From Cristatella mucedo (taxonomy: Eukaryota > Bryozoa > Phylactolaemata > Cristatellidae), in contig WPIO01000096.1 of assembly GCA_009760855.2 (NCBI GenBank), positions 298,501 to 362,500 on the forward strand: a stretch of 64,000 nucleotides of DNA. The letters run 5' to 3'. Positions 1 to 13,700 of this stretch are shown here, in pieces. Positions within the stretch are counted from its first letter, which is position 1, and each line of letters opens with the position of its first letter. The position numbers and the translations under genes were made by a program. The notes beneath the pieces were generated by a model. It was not told where the DNA came from, made no database searches, and saw nothing but the letters and a program-made list of their open reading frames with translations.

Positions 1-1740
1 AGCACTTTGTCCTCATTCGCACTGCTACTGCCTATTCCTCTTCAGGGTCCGACCCCTCAGAAATCACGGCGTCATAGTTGCAACATGCGACTAGCCTAGT
101 CTAAAAAGCTGCTAGTAATGGTTCTGACATGTCCTTTCTGAATTAGGACAACGTCTTTATTATCCGAACTACCGAGCAGTCGAGTTCAAGCTGATTTTCT
201 TGGCTCAGTCGACTTATGCGATTGAGGTCTTTTAAATAGTCTCAAAAATCGTATCTCCAAGTTTGGTGAACAATTGCCTCGTTATTCTCAGGTGAGGAAA
301 GTCAGAGTTCACGCTTAGTGCAAGTCAAAATTCATGGGCTGCCTATTGCTTTCAGTTGACCTGAGGATGTAAAAAGCTTGCTTTTCAATAACTTTACTTT
401 ATTCTAATTTATAATTGTAATAACAGTCCAAGATATCGCGAAATAGCAATGGCTTTTGGCTCGTCCAACTAGTATTGAAAACCGGCTCTTCGAGTTCCAC
501 CGCACCTCCGTTATCACTTCCCGTTACTGCTATCACGTGCGCTGATGACGTTGGAAGCCTTCGAATAGCAAGTGACCGTTGTAAAGGCTGCAGTAACGAG
601 AAATCTTTTTGGTCAATGATGCATTGATCTGAATAGTGCATCGATGAAGTTTGACTGAGTGCTGTACTGGTGATGGTTCGATCTTCGTTCCCCATCATGC
701 AGATAAGTACTAAACGATGCTTGGACGGAAGCCGCACCGGAAGCCCAAAATCTGTTTTACGGCTTCGCTCTGTTTCGCAACTGCTACTGGCATCACTCTG
801 GTAGCAACTTTGGCTGATGCGAGCATTGCCCAGATTTTACTCGGCCCTGTGAACACAGCTTAATGATACTGATGAAGTTGTTTCATACCAGCGCGTCCAC
901 TGCTTGGATTTGTTAATGGATGATGCGTCTGCCTTTGCTTGGCAAGAAAACCTCGTGCATGTAAATCTGCTTTCTTCATTTGCGTTTACGGTCAATGATG
1001 GTTAAGCTAGATCACAATTTGAAATTTCCCTTTGCCCTAAGAATTTTATTTTACTAATAATGTACACCTACAGTACATAAAAACAGGTATTTGATTGCAC
1101 GAACTTCGCTTCTTCTATGGTCAGGAAAATAATTTCTAGTTCATCGATTTTGATGCAAGGCACAGGGCGGAGTTTGATAAGATTCTCAGGTATAGCACAA
1201 GTTGTGCGTACCCAAATTGTGAGTTACAGGCAAAGTGGAAATTCCAGATGTATACTAATATATATATTGCTGTGCATAAATAAATAAATATATATATATA
1301 TACTTCTTTATTGATAGAAATTTAAAATCATATAACGCCTGAATAAAACTTTCGGGTTATGTACAGACAGAGTAAGAGAATTATGACTTAACATGCTTGA
1401 CTGATTTGGAATATGGAGGTTTCTTGGACATAGCTGATGCATTTTGCAACGTGTGAGACCAATGTAGCTAAGAAATAGGAAAATCCTTTTTGTGAAAACT
1501 TCCTTTAAAATGTGAGAGGTCTGTCAATCGTTGGACAGCCCTGTGATGCAAATCGTCAGGCATGAGATGTTTCTCGGCAGACCGCTCTGTTGCTACCCCT
1601 AGTGCTCGAGTGATGAAGCTACTGCGAGCAGCGAAAGTAGTGCTTGAGCATTGAAGCTAGCGAATGAGCAGCAGCGTTGGAGCGTAAGCAGAGTGAGCTA
1701 GCTCGCAAGGAGAATGTCCGCTAGTGAGTCCAGCTCTTAC
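1..1740 (-). other. Gene A intron 5 (partial), duplicated sequence
   Basis: Left of exon 5 the sequence aligns, with gaps, to 31200-33844 in intron 5 of gene B (for example 485-600 against 32465-32580, and 800-940 against 32854-32995). No exon compatible with the phase-2 donor of exon 5 was found. An open frame at 399-737 is interrupted in the gene B counterpart, so I treat it as intronic. A short AT repeat lies at 1255-1305. Confidence 0.6.
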
Positions 1741-4700
1741 CTGGGAGAGTTGCAGTTGAGGTAAGCTCCACGTGAGCAGGCCAACAATGACCCTTGAAAG
1801 ACTCGGCGGACACAAGTTTGGCTGTTGCCCCAGCCTCCAATAGGAAACTCATAGGATGTCCTACATCACAAAGTAAATAAGTCAAAGAGCTTTTCAATTA
1901 CGTGTTGACAGCTCTTGTCATAATTGCTCCGATGAAATACGGCGTCCTTAGATTGTATGCTTGTAACTTGATTACCATTAATAGCTGTTGTTGTTAAATA
2001 AAGTGTCTCTCACTGAGGATAGTACAAGGTGAGTAGCTTAAGTTCATATTCAGCAGTTGAAAGACATAAAATATCAAGTAAAAGGCAAACTTGTCCCATG
2101 TATTCATCGTTTAAATAGAGTTAATGACTAGAATATACCCGGTTTATCATGATTAATTAGTTCCAGACTCTACCGCAATATGTGACTATTTGCAAACTGG
2201 AATCCTTAATTTATAAATCAGATATTTGCGCATTTTGAGTATAGAAAACCAGTACATGACCTTCTAAATACGTCGTTAGTCACTATTACACTCGCATTAC
2301 CCAATATATTAGGCAGAATTGGAGAAGATAATTCATATTACACATCTCAAATATCAGCTTATTATTGCAGTACATTTAATTACGTAGATAGTTCTTATAC
2401 TAAATCATTAACTTATAAAGATAGTGCAACTTGTTTGATGACGAAGCTAGGAAGAGGGACAGATGTATCGCACACCAATTATAGATCTTAATTCAATTCT
2501 TCCTCAAAGAATACGATCTTTCCTCTTTATGGGTGATTTCAACATTCATTTTGAAAACTTTACCGATGCCGTAAGTGCCGAGTTTCGTGCACTGACCAAC
2601 TGTTTTCTGTTGGCTCATGCGAACGACCCGCTCACTGTATCATATATTCTTCCACGAGTGTATGCTATCATTCCCGTGCATTACAAAATTATGCTCATTT
2701 GATCATATCAGTTAGGTCTAGCATTGAGTGCCTTTCTTTCTATCAAATATTATCTTGAAATCTCAAAACCTTATTACCTTCGATATCACTACTATCCGGG
2801 AAAGATATCTATATCGCCGTCTCCTGCTCAATCTTCATTTGAACATGTCTTAATTGGTAGACTGTTGCAACGCAACAAGCATGAAGAGTTAGCACCTGGT
2901 GACTAAGGGCACTGTGTGCCAGGACCGAAATAATTTCCCCAAACCCTTTCCAAGATGGAACTGGTTTACCACAGAATTACACAAGCTAAGTCTACTAAGC
3001 CCAAACTCGAGAAAACACAAGGAAGATCTCAACTGACTTTGTGTCATCAAGCATGCAAACACTACTACAGACGATACCAATCGATCCGTGCGAATACCGC
3101 CAAAAGAAGCTTCTAAACAAAATGTTGAATCATGGATTTGGGCCCTAAAAATGCTTATAGCTTCCAAAAATTATTTCTTTAACCACTTCCAAGTTAGCTC
3201 CTGAGCTGGTAATTGTCACGGTATAAGTATAAGTGATCGCTTCTAAGTACTAAGATCGCTTCTAAGTACTCCAGATACTAGTGATCGCTTCTAAGTACTT
3301 CAGAGAGGTCTACAATAAAGCCTTAGAATCCACCGCTAAGGTACAAGCGACCTCTCTGAAGTTCTGCCCCCTATAGCAAGACCACGAGACTTCTCTCGAT
3401 CAATTCCCTGCTGAACCTTAGTACCTACATTCAATGAGGCAGCCTCACCATGAAAATATTCAAATAGTCAAAAACTACTACTGTTCTGCTAAACCTTATT
3501 CCTAATGACCAACTTTTACGATGCCTGGATCTTCTGCTGCCATGCATAACTGGCACAGTAAATATTCATTAGTCTCTGGTTAGCGGTTCACGCACCTTTC
3601 TGACAATGCAACATTAATCCAGGAGCATGAAAGCAACTTCCATGTAGACTCCCTTTTACCGTTTCTATCAAATCATTTGAAACAGCTTGCAGCAAAGCAC
3701 CAGACCTCTTATTTAGAAAGTTCAAACGTAGCAAGTAGTTTCAAGTCTGGTTTAGAGATTTCACATCATTACACATAGAGTCGCCATATTTTTGGATGCA
3801 TAATGACTTTTTTAGGAATGCAGCCTTGGATATAGTGTCTCCGCTTGTTTTTATCGATCTTTAGCAGGGCATGCAACTATTGATAAGTAAGAGCTTCTCC
3901 AGGATCCCTCATCTCGTCTGGGCGTCACTGCTACTGCATTGAAATAGTTTACATCATATTTCAGTGGGTGACTCCAGGGTATTGGTGTGAATGGTAAATT
4001 AGTCTTAGGAAAATGGGTCTTAGATAAAGCAATGAGGTCCAGGGTAATAGCAATAATAATTAAATTAATAATAATAATACTTTGATATAGCACCCTCGGA
4101 GAGCTCAGTCTCTTTCTAGGCACTTTACATCTGTAGCAAAAAAGTATGATCAAATGCTTCGTGGTAGCACGCTCAATTAACAAAAACAATGCAATGGTCA
4201 ATGGTGATATGCCCCTGTCAGCATGCAAATGTGGTTAGTGACAGCATGCACAGTGCCAGCATGCATAAGGAAATAAAGGACGATTAACAGTGACCCACTA
4301 AATGCTGTGCTAAATAGGTGCGTTCTTAGTCTCTTTTAAATGTGGTAGGGTCGGAAAGTGTTGCGACACAAGTGGGAAGTGACTTCCAGGCTTTCGGAAT
4401 GTACGAACTACAGGCACGGTCTCCGAAGGAATTAAGGTTCGTACGAGGTATAGGTAAAGAGGTAGATTCCGAAAACCAGGTGGCACGATGCTTAGCATGG
4501 TGTGGGGTGTAGATCTGATATATTGGCTGGAGCCGAAGAATAAAGTGACCCAAGAGTGAGCAACAAAACCTTGAAGTCGGTGCGTTGTTTGACTGGGAGC
4601 CAGTGCAGGTCGGCCAGAAGAGTTGTGATGTGGCAACTGCGATGCTCACAGTGGACAAGCCTAGCTACCAAGTTGTCCACCAGCTGTAAACGCCTGATTG

Positions 4701-7700
4701 CACAATCCGTTAGTCCAGCGAGCAGTGAGTTACAGAAGTTAAGATAGGATGTCAGAAACGCATGAACCGATTTAGATGTGGAGCCCCTTTCAAAAAGCCC
4801 GAATTTAAGCAATATTATGCAGCTAAAAGTATGCAGACCTGATTGTGGAGCTTCTGTGGTCGTCTGATGAAAGGTTACTTTGGAACATGACACGAAGAGT
4901 TCGTGCAGATCAAGCAGGAAATGCGCTCACGGAGCCATGTTCGAGCAATAGCTTTTCCAATTTCTTGAGTCACGATTGGTTTTCTCAAGGCCAAGAAGTT
5001 TGTTTTATCATCATTTAATTTGAGAAATTAAGCTGCAATGCACATGCGTGCGTCATCAATACATGCAGCAGCTGAGTTGAGTGAATTTGACTGGATTAAT
5101 TATAATTATTTAATTAACTACTTAATTAATTGTATAACAAATTGAGTTAATTTGCTGGATGACCGGGAGGCGCCGAAGCAAAGGTAAAACTGAGTTTCAT
5201 TTGCATAGAAGTGAAAGGGTGGATTGTGCCTAAAACTCACAACGGCAGCAGTCAGATTATAAACCGTGAAAAGAAAGGGGGCACATCACAGAGCCCTGAT
5301 TTATTCCGTATTTCAGAGGTTCGTCGAATAATCTTTCCTCATTCCCATTATTACTCTGAAATCTCCCACTGAGATAGTACGTGGAGCATTGCAATGCAAC
5401 GCCACTACAGCGGATTATGAATATGGCTGCAAGGCTGGTCTTCAAGTCCCAGCGGTTTGAGCACGTGTCACCTTTGCTGAAAGAGCTAGGATGGTTGCCG
5501 GTTGAGCAAAGGATACAGAGCAAAGTTCTTACGCTGACCCACAAGGCCCGCCACGGCTTGGCTCCTTCGTACCTAGCTGAACTGCTGCATCAGTTTCAGC
5601 CTGTTCGCACCCTCAGGTCCTGTGTGGACAATAAATTAGCTGTCCCATTCCTCCGCTTAAAGACAGTTGGTGACAGAAGCTTTAGCTCTGCAGGTTCTAG
5701 ACTATGGAACTCGCTTCCACAATTCTTACGCAACGACATCTACTCTCCGACTGCCGACTATGGCACATCTTTTTCAGTGGTCCTTAACTGCTACTTCTAT
5801 GCTACTCACTACCTCAACTGCTCTCCTAACTCTGCTATGCTTCCCGCTTTCTCTTTGCTGCGTGAGACGAAGTCTGTTGGGTACCGAATGCGTACCGAAA
5901 GCCTCTTAGGCTGTGAGTGCGCTATACAAAACTCTCCTGCGTAACACCCACATGGTCTTTATGACTTTGTGGAGTTACTGACGGAGATACACACTAGTGA
6001 TGCATAGGTAAGATGGGAGGCGCTCAAGAAAGTCTTGGTGGTCGATAGCATCAAATACTGCCTAAAGATTAAGCAAAAAAAACTGAGATACTCTACCTTA
6101 GTCTGCATTCCTAATCAGGTCGCTTTACACCACAGGACTCTGTTCGTGGTCCAATTTTTTTTACTAAGTATATTTGAACTTTTGCCGGAATGATTGATAA
6201 AAATACTTGGGGCTTTCATTTTATTGCATACGACGCTCATTAGTACTTTTTCAGTGACTACTCCTAGCACTCCAGCAGGTCATACTCTCTTAAATCCCCT
6301 TCTGCATATGTTGTCGACATCTTCACATGGACGGCTGTACACTTTAATCGTTTTAATCAAGATAAAATAAACTTAGTGATTACTAGAAAAAAATTGCGAA
6401 CCATAAAATAAAATGTCAAACGCTTAAAATAAGCTCTTGCCGCATATCTCCTGCTAAATCTGCCAGGAATCCAATTGTCCTGTTCTTAGTAGTCTATCCT
6501 GCTCTTCCAGCTTGGCCTTTGCTTCACAGTCACCTTCAACTTTAAATTTACATCTCATCCACTTTAGAGAACTTTCGTGCGTCCTGCATAGAATATTTCT
6601 GAACGTACAACGTCACTTTCCAATTGGAGATTAAGGGTGGTAAGAGTATTCCAGATCTCGGCCTCCCTAGGGAATTCTTTAAGATCGAAGATCGCAACCT
6701 CAAAATTTCATCATCAGTATTACACTAGCAACGTATGGTCGTTATCAGGGGGCACTTAATCCGAAACAACAGACTATAGTATCAACAAATTGTCATCACT
6801 GTCAAGTGGTATTACTTCTAGCCACACGGTACTACCAAAGAAGATGGTGCAGGCAACCTGGTTCCCATGCCTGAAACGGTGCCTATATGTTCACAAGAAA
6901 TTGCTTCATTGACTGCTACCGGCCTGTGAAATGTACTATTTGGAATTGATGCAAAATTCGGCAGCTCGGTAAAGCCTGTTTTCAGCCTTCCTATTGTCAT
7001 CAGGATTGCTGTCACATCATGCAATTTCCGTCCGTGTTTTACTGGCCCCCAATCGAATATCGAATGCATCTCGTGATTTCCCGCCTTATTGTGTTCCTCT
7101 GCTCCCGCCTAAGCATCAGATCTACACCCCAGACTATGCTAAGCGTTGCGCCACCTGCTTTTTTCGGAATCTGATCGCTCACCGAAATAGTTCGTATGCG
7201 CCTAAACCCTGGAACTTACTTCGACTGGAGTCGCGACATGCCCTAACCTGACCACATTTTACAAGAAGCGAACAAGCATCTGATTATTAAACTACTTATT
7301 GGATTTATTTGGTTCGTTATTTATGGGCTAATGCGTGCGGAAATTTTGCATGCTGTCACTACTCATATGTGCATGCTGATCCTGCTCGTGTCACATCTAG
7401 CCTTGTTATGCTTGTTGCCGATGAACGTGCTACCACTAACCATTCGACCGTGCTTCCTTAGCAGCAAATAAAAAGTGCCTAGTAAGAAATCAAGTTCTCT
7501 GAGAAGGCTATAACAAATGTACTAATATAATTATTATCTCAGTCTGGCCCACTGATCACTTTACTTGGCTGCACCAGCTTCCCGATCATATGTCGGTGCT
7601 ACTTCAGAAAGCTCTCAGAGAAACTGCATGTCGCAATCTATTCATATCGCCATGCCATACACTAAATAAAAAACTTTGACAACCGAGCCTTCAATCCGTA

Positions 7701-10700
7701 TGCATTGAAATTTTACCGCTCGTTTGAGACTTTTACCTCGTCTAAATTAACTTCACACATTTTTAAATCATGACAACGACACATCTTTTCGGCCAAGTTT
7801 TTCCTGCTTACCAAGAAGCTTGTATTGTTTGGTTCATGTACGCTTTTCAGTACGCACCCTAGCCTGATTCGGTGCTGTAATAACCAATACCACAGAGTGT
7901 TTTCTTGTGTGCTATTGCATTATTTCCTAATAATAGTATCAGTACAACTAATTTCCTAATCCCACTTAAAAGTGTGCTTGAAATACGCCAGCCAGCAGCT
8001 TCCAATAAGATATTCTAACTTGTCAATACATGTTTCACTTATACAATCGGATTCTTTGCTGGGCGCGCAATACAGGGATTCCTTGATAACCGTATGAAGT
8101 TAACACGAATGGCTTAATAATAATTGGGTATCTGAGTAATACTATCTGTTCGACGCCGAATAAAACCTATCTTACTTTGATTAAGATTCCTGTAGTCAAG
8201 CGCCAAGATTTGGCTAAGTTTCATCTGCCTTGAGGAGAATGAATTTTAAGATAGATTATATACACAATTATTTGGAACGTTGAGCCAATACTAGGGAGCT
8301 TGCAGCTTTCTTCTGAATGCTAGAGCTTGTACTTACGAATTAATTCCCGACGTGGCTGGCTGCAGAGAAATGTGGGCGTCATGGCAGGACTGCACTGAAA
8401 ATGTCACCCAAGACACGTTGCTGACGTCGTAAGGTAGAAGTGAGTAGGAATATGCAGCTTGTGTGGCCATGCTAACTGTCAAAGTTAAAAAGAATCACTA
8501 TGCGTTCACCTGTTTCCACGACCTAAACTGTCATGGCGGACATGGCATGACGGACTTGGTGCGGTGGCCTGATGGGTGATGAGCGCTCGCTCTCTCTCGG
8601 TGCCTGCAGGACTCACTGAATTACGTTGATAATGCAATGGCATTCACGAGCGCACGAATTCGCTGTTGTTTATCGTTGCTTTTGTTTATCATGGATAGCG
8701 CAAGATTAAAAAGAATGCTAACCGATTAAACAGCTTGTTTTGTAGGGCGACAGAAGAGCCTTGACGGCTATCACCACCACTTGCAGCGGCGATCAAGGAT
8801 CGCCCACAGCAGGACGATGTACATGAGCGATAAAGCTGTACAATGCTTCACAACCAAATATCAAGGTTTCCTTGAAAATTTTCAGATACCTAATAGATTG
8901 GTATGAATATTTTAATTACAAGTCTGAAAGTGCTCAGACATACAGAAGAATTATTTTCATGCCAGCTCAGAAAACTACTGTATTTCATTGCTTGCTTGCT
9001 TGATATTAATATTTGGCTCGCCAGAAAAGCCAGGTTTTGACGCGCCGTGACGATTCATGCATGCAATTGACGCTGAAGTAAGTACTAAGTTACTATAAGT
9101 AAAGCTTAAGCCATCCATAATCAGAAATTCTGAAGCAAATCATGACGATATTATTGGTTTGAGAAAAAGTTCTCTGAGGTAGACGAGAAATATGCAGTGA
9201 CTCAAAATGGGCAAATTGTTCAGAAGTCGGTTCTACATCAAACTGTATTACGTGGTAAGGTCAAGGCAAGATAGCTACAACAGCAGCGTAGGGTCACATC
9301 TGGTGTTTTCAGCGTCTGTCGGGTTGGGTCTGATAAGAAGGCTGTTCCTGAGTGACATTGAAATCTGCATGATAATAGAATGAATAGCCCTTGAGAGAGA
9401 ACTGTAATCGAATAAACTGGCAGGTTTTAATTTGCCAGGTAAGGAGTAATTTTGAATTCTCACTTTGTAATATCTGACGTTTGTTGGATTGAAACAGGGG
9501 CCTCTTAATTAATAGCAACCTCAAAAGGTGGTCGAAGTAATTTCTTGAAGCTGTGAAAAAACGCCTTAAGGAAGTACTTTAGAAAGTCAAGACCACAATT
9601 TAGCCTCTGATTTTACATGCACTAAGATTATTCAGCATTTGATAACAAGCTATTAGCATAGCATAACACACTAACATAGTTAGTTTATCAAGCATGATAT
9701 TACTCACCATTAAATTGCGTTTCCCTTTGCAGCTAATGTAAAGCGCCTAGAAAGAGATTGAGTTCCTCTGAGGGCACTTTATCAAGTGCATTATTATTAT
9801 TATTGTTATTATTAGCGTGCCGTGTACTCTTCCAATACTTTAAAATATAATAGTATTGTGTAGCAGGTACCATCACCTTGGTCATTAAAGGCAATCGCCT
9901 CAATCTCTAGGCCTAGGCAAGTACCTTGACCTTTCTTACCTCCCTAAATCAAGCACTAACTTCATTCATTCCGATATTCGATCCTGGATGTCGGAAAACT
10001 TCCTGAAATTAAATGACGATAAAACCGAACTGCTTCTCATAGGATACCCTAAGCGTGTGGCTGTATTAAAAGGCTTTGCCGTTCTAATAGGTGATGCTAT
10101 TGTGCGACCTTCACCACGTGCTCGTAATCTAGGTGTCATATTCGACAGCTGCCTCAATTTCAAAAGCTTCATTCAGAAGACTGCCTCTACAGCTAGCCAT
10201 CACATCCTATCCCTATCCAAGATTAGAAGCTGTCTCCCACAGTGGCTTGTAAAAAATTTAACTAGCTCTTTAGTTCTGTCTCGGCTTGATTATTGTAATT
10301 CCCTTTTGGCTGGGCTACCAAAGAAAGCTATTATGCCACTACAGCGGATTATGAATATGGCTGCAAGGCTGGTCTTCAAGTCCCAGCGGTTTGAGCACGT
10401 ATCACCTTTGCTGAAAGAGCTAGGATGGTTGCCGGTTGAGCAAAGGATACAGAGCAAAGTTCTTACGCTGACCCACAAGGCCCGCCACGGCTTGGCTCCT
10501 TCGTACCTAGCTGAACTGCTGCATCAGTTTCAGCCTGTTCGCACCCTCAGGTCCTGTGTGGACAATGAATTAGCTGTCCCATTCCTCCGCTTAAAGACAG
10601 TTGGTGACAGAAGCTTTAGCTCTGCAGGTCCTAGACTATGGAACTCGCTTCCACAATGCTTACGCAACGACATCTACTCTCCGACTGCCGACTATGGCAC

Positions 10701-13700
10701 ATCTTTTTCAGTGGTCCTTAACTGCTACTTCTATGCTACTCACTACCTCAACTGCTCTCCTAACTCTGCTATGCTTCCCGCTTTCTCTTTGCTGCGTGAG
10801 ACGAAGTCTGTTGGGTACCGAATGCGTACCGAAAGCCTCTTAGGCTGTGAGTGCACTATACAAAACTCTCTTGCGTAACACCCACCTGGTCTTTATGACT
10901 TTGTGGAGTTACCGACGGAGATACATTACATTACATAGACGAGCATCAGAACGACGGGAATGGAGGGGCCAATCAAACAAGGTCGGTTGCTAGCGAAGCA
11001 AACAGTTTTAGCGGAGATGCGAAGTGAAATTTGGAGAGGGCTTGTTCCGATATAATAGGTTGAACTTAATTTTATCTTTAAATTTTTCTGAAATTCAGTT
11101 CTGTGACTTTCACAAATGCCTTCGATCATAACATGACTTAAGCATCCGTGTAGCCACAACTGTGCACGGCCAACGAATATACCTACTTCCCTAAACTCAC
11201 CTGTAGTGAACTTGTAATACGTTTGCATAAAGGCATCGGCAAACGGCTTAGTTGCTATTATCGATGGATTAGGTACGACGCACTGATAGGTAGCGACGCT
11301 GAAATAAAATACGGTGCAATTTGGTAGGAGCTCGTCGCACAACGTTTGACATTGGGTTGGATTCCTTAGTGAGTTGAAAGGGTATAACGTGGCTAGCGCC
11401 AGGCCACTGAGGGTCACTGCTGCTCCTCGAGAAACTCTGTATTCTGTGCTGAGAGGTGACTGCGAGCCAGCATTCCCTAAAAGAAATGCTGAAAAATGTA
11501 GCTCCCCAACCCTTAACCCAGCAGGACATATTTTGCCAGAGTCACTGTGGCAAGTGAGTATCATTATTGACTTAGGAATGCACTTATTGATACCACATCG
11601 TACATCGTCGAAAGTAGATCCGACTTATTTTCTGCAATTTGGCGAGGTAATAAAATGAATGCATTTGCATAGCGCCCTCAAATTCATATTGTTCCTATGA
11701 GCATACAACATCTATAATTACGGTGAAACGGCTCATTATGTACTATGAAAACCATAGCTTCCACACTCGAAGCACGCAAAAGGGTAATTCAAGTGAAAAA
11801 GGAACGGATATAACTCTCATTGACATGTAACGTACCTCCGTCTGTAAGTCCACAAAGCCACAGAGACTGTGTGGGTTTTACGCAAAAGAGTTTTGTCTAG
11901 CACTTTCACAGCCTAAGCGACTTTCGTTACGCATTCGCTAGCCATCGGACTTCATTTCACGCAACAAGAGAAAGTCGGAGGCACAGCAGAGTCAGGATAG
12001 AAATTGAGGTATTGAGTATTTCATGTCAATGCAGTCGTGTCATTATAGTTTTCGGCAACCATCGAGCTCCAGGATTTAAGCATATACGAACTAAGTAAGG
12101 TTCTCCTAGTGCTTAATCTGGTCGAGTATATTATGCACGAAAAATTGTTACGTTCGACGACTAATTCGATGAAACATTTGATTCGGCACCGAATGGTATT
12201 TTAGCAGCAATGCCAATCTGGACGACTTACTTCCGGAAAGAATCACCCAAGTTCCAGAGCTCCAGGGGCGCCGTGAGCGTTGCGTTATAGAACCCAGCTG
12301 AAAAATTAGCTTAAATTCCCCCCCCCTAGTCGTACGGTTGCATCCGTAAGTGGCGAATTGAAATTGAAACGACGCAAGCATGTAGCCAGATCGGCATCAA
12401 AGAGTCAGCGGCTGTTTGATTGGAATCTATTTGGCCGTTATCGCCCCACCTGAATCTACGAAAACAAAACTGGTACTGAAGACGAACCGAAAAAGGAAGC
12501 CCTGTGGCATACATGAACCTTGAACCAATGACACGGGTCAAAGGTGGCAAGAATCCCTGACGATATTATGAGATCCCTAGATGGGGGTCACCTCTGTGCA
12601 TGGATGGGTTACGTACAGCTGCCAAATCCCGGCTGGCTTTGCTAAGGATACCTTAGCCAAGTTGATGACGCTTCGTCTGGCCTTCTCGAATTGTCCAACT
12701 CAGTTCTTTACACCTGGGAAATGAGACACTTAAAGTTGGTGCAAATATTTGCAGCTAGACTTTTATGTTGAGATTTTAGCAAAAATCAATTAAATAAGGT
12801 CATCTAACTTTTTAACAATGATCAGGCGTCACCAGGGCGACGATGGTGGTGGTTCATTCAAATTAAGGTGGCTCATTTGCTGGAACTGGTGGATGTTTGC
12901 TTTGTCCGTATGGGCATGTCTCCGAGCTACACTAACTGACCGGCCTACGTCAGTTTGTACCTTCGGTGGTGAAGAAGCTGCCCCATAGTGCTGAAGTAGG
13001 CTGTGGGAAACGAATCCTGAGTAGGAGCAAGCTATTGATTGCAACCTCAGAACTAGGTGGTCCTGAGTCGGCAAGTCGACCTTGTGACCTTCGTTTCACT
13101 CTGCCTCTCATTCTGAGCTGCGGAAAAGTTCACATGATTAGCCTTCAAATCTTTTCTCGTCAATGGGTCTCACTCGTTCGCTTGCTACATTTTGGCTGGA
13201 ACCGAGTCGATTCTACGATTCTGCACCTAGCTGAAGTCGGCCTTCATGAAACCGTGCATTCAAACCATGAGTAAGCATTGCGAGTGCTTTTAGAGCGCTC
13301 TATTCCAGCCTGAAGAAAGTGTTGTATGTGACCCTATAGCATGCAGGTAACCGAACATTTTGTGTTCTGTTCAAATAAGAATAGCCCTTACGTTCAAGAG
13401 AACACCGTCGGGCCCTGAGCAAGATTTCAAACTGACAGCCATAGCAGATTAGTAGCAGACTGCTACGTGCTGCTGCCGCCCTAAAGTTGACTTCGCCTTC
13501 ACCTGGTATCGCAAAATTTCCGTTTCAACAGCTCCGTAGTTATCACTTTTGGACCTTTACAGCTCAAGAGGATGACCTTTAGTCCGCAAAGCAGTTGACA
13601 GAGCTTTTTGAGACCCAAAGACACCGTCACAAGAGGTCTACGCTGTTGCATCAGCCGATAGCAAATGTCCTATGCGAACCTGCAAAGGTGAAGCAACCAA

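Larger units (their letters stand above)
2465..7540 (+). mobile_element. LINE family 1, degenerate long copy in gene A intron 4 (interrupted)
   Basis: Decayed non-LTR retrotransposon of CR1/L2/Rex-like type. It retains endonuclease sequence (LFMGDFNIHFENF, around 2525-2565), the reverse transcriptase region around 3780-4040 and 6120-6300 (a QGSV-GPI-F motif, then a damaged YADD box), and the C-terminal region around 7000-7250. The 3' end is near 7480-7540 with a TA-rich tail. Many stops and frameshifts. A minus-strand LINE (4045-6100) is inserted in it. The same element sits at 36350-38575 in gene B intron 4, so it predates the gene duplication. Confidence 0.75.

Noticed and set aside
399-737. 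112-codon minus ORF as an exon of gene A
   Set aside because: The homologous segment in gene B (32440-32760) contains stops, and exon 5 joins exon 6 in phase without it.
8337-8394. Shorter exon 4 using the acceptor TTTTCAG inside it
   Set aside because: In phase for gene A, but the AG is lost in gene B, and it would remove the first strand of the FAMeT domain; CCACACAAG works in both.
13470-13560. Extra exon between the two PAN modules, conserved with 47990-48080
   Set aside because: Differences are spread over all codon positions, gene A has a stop close upstream, and exons 2 and 3 already join in phase.
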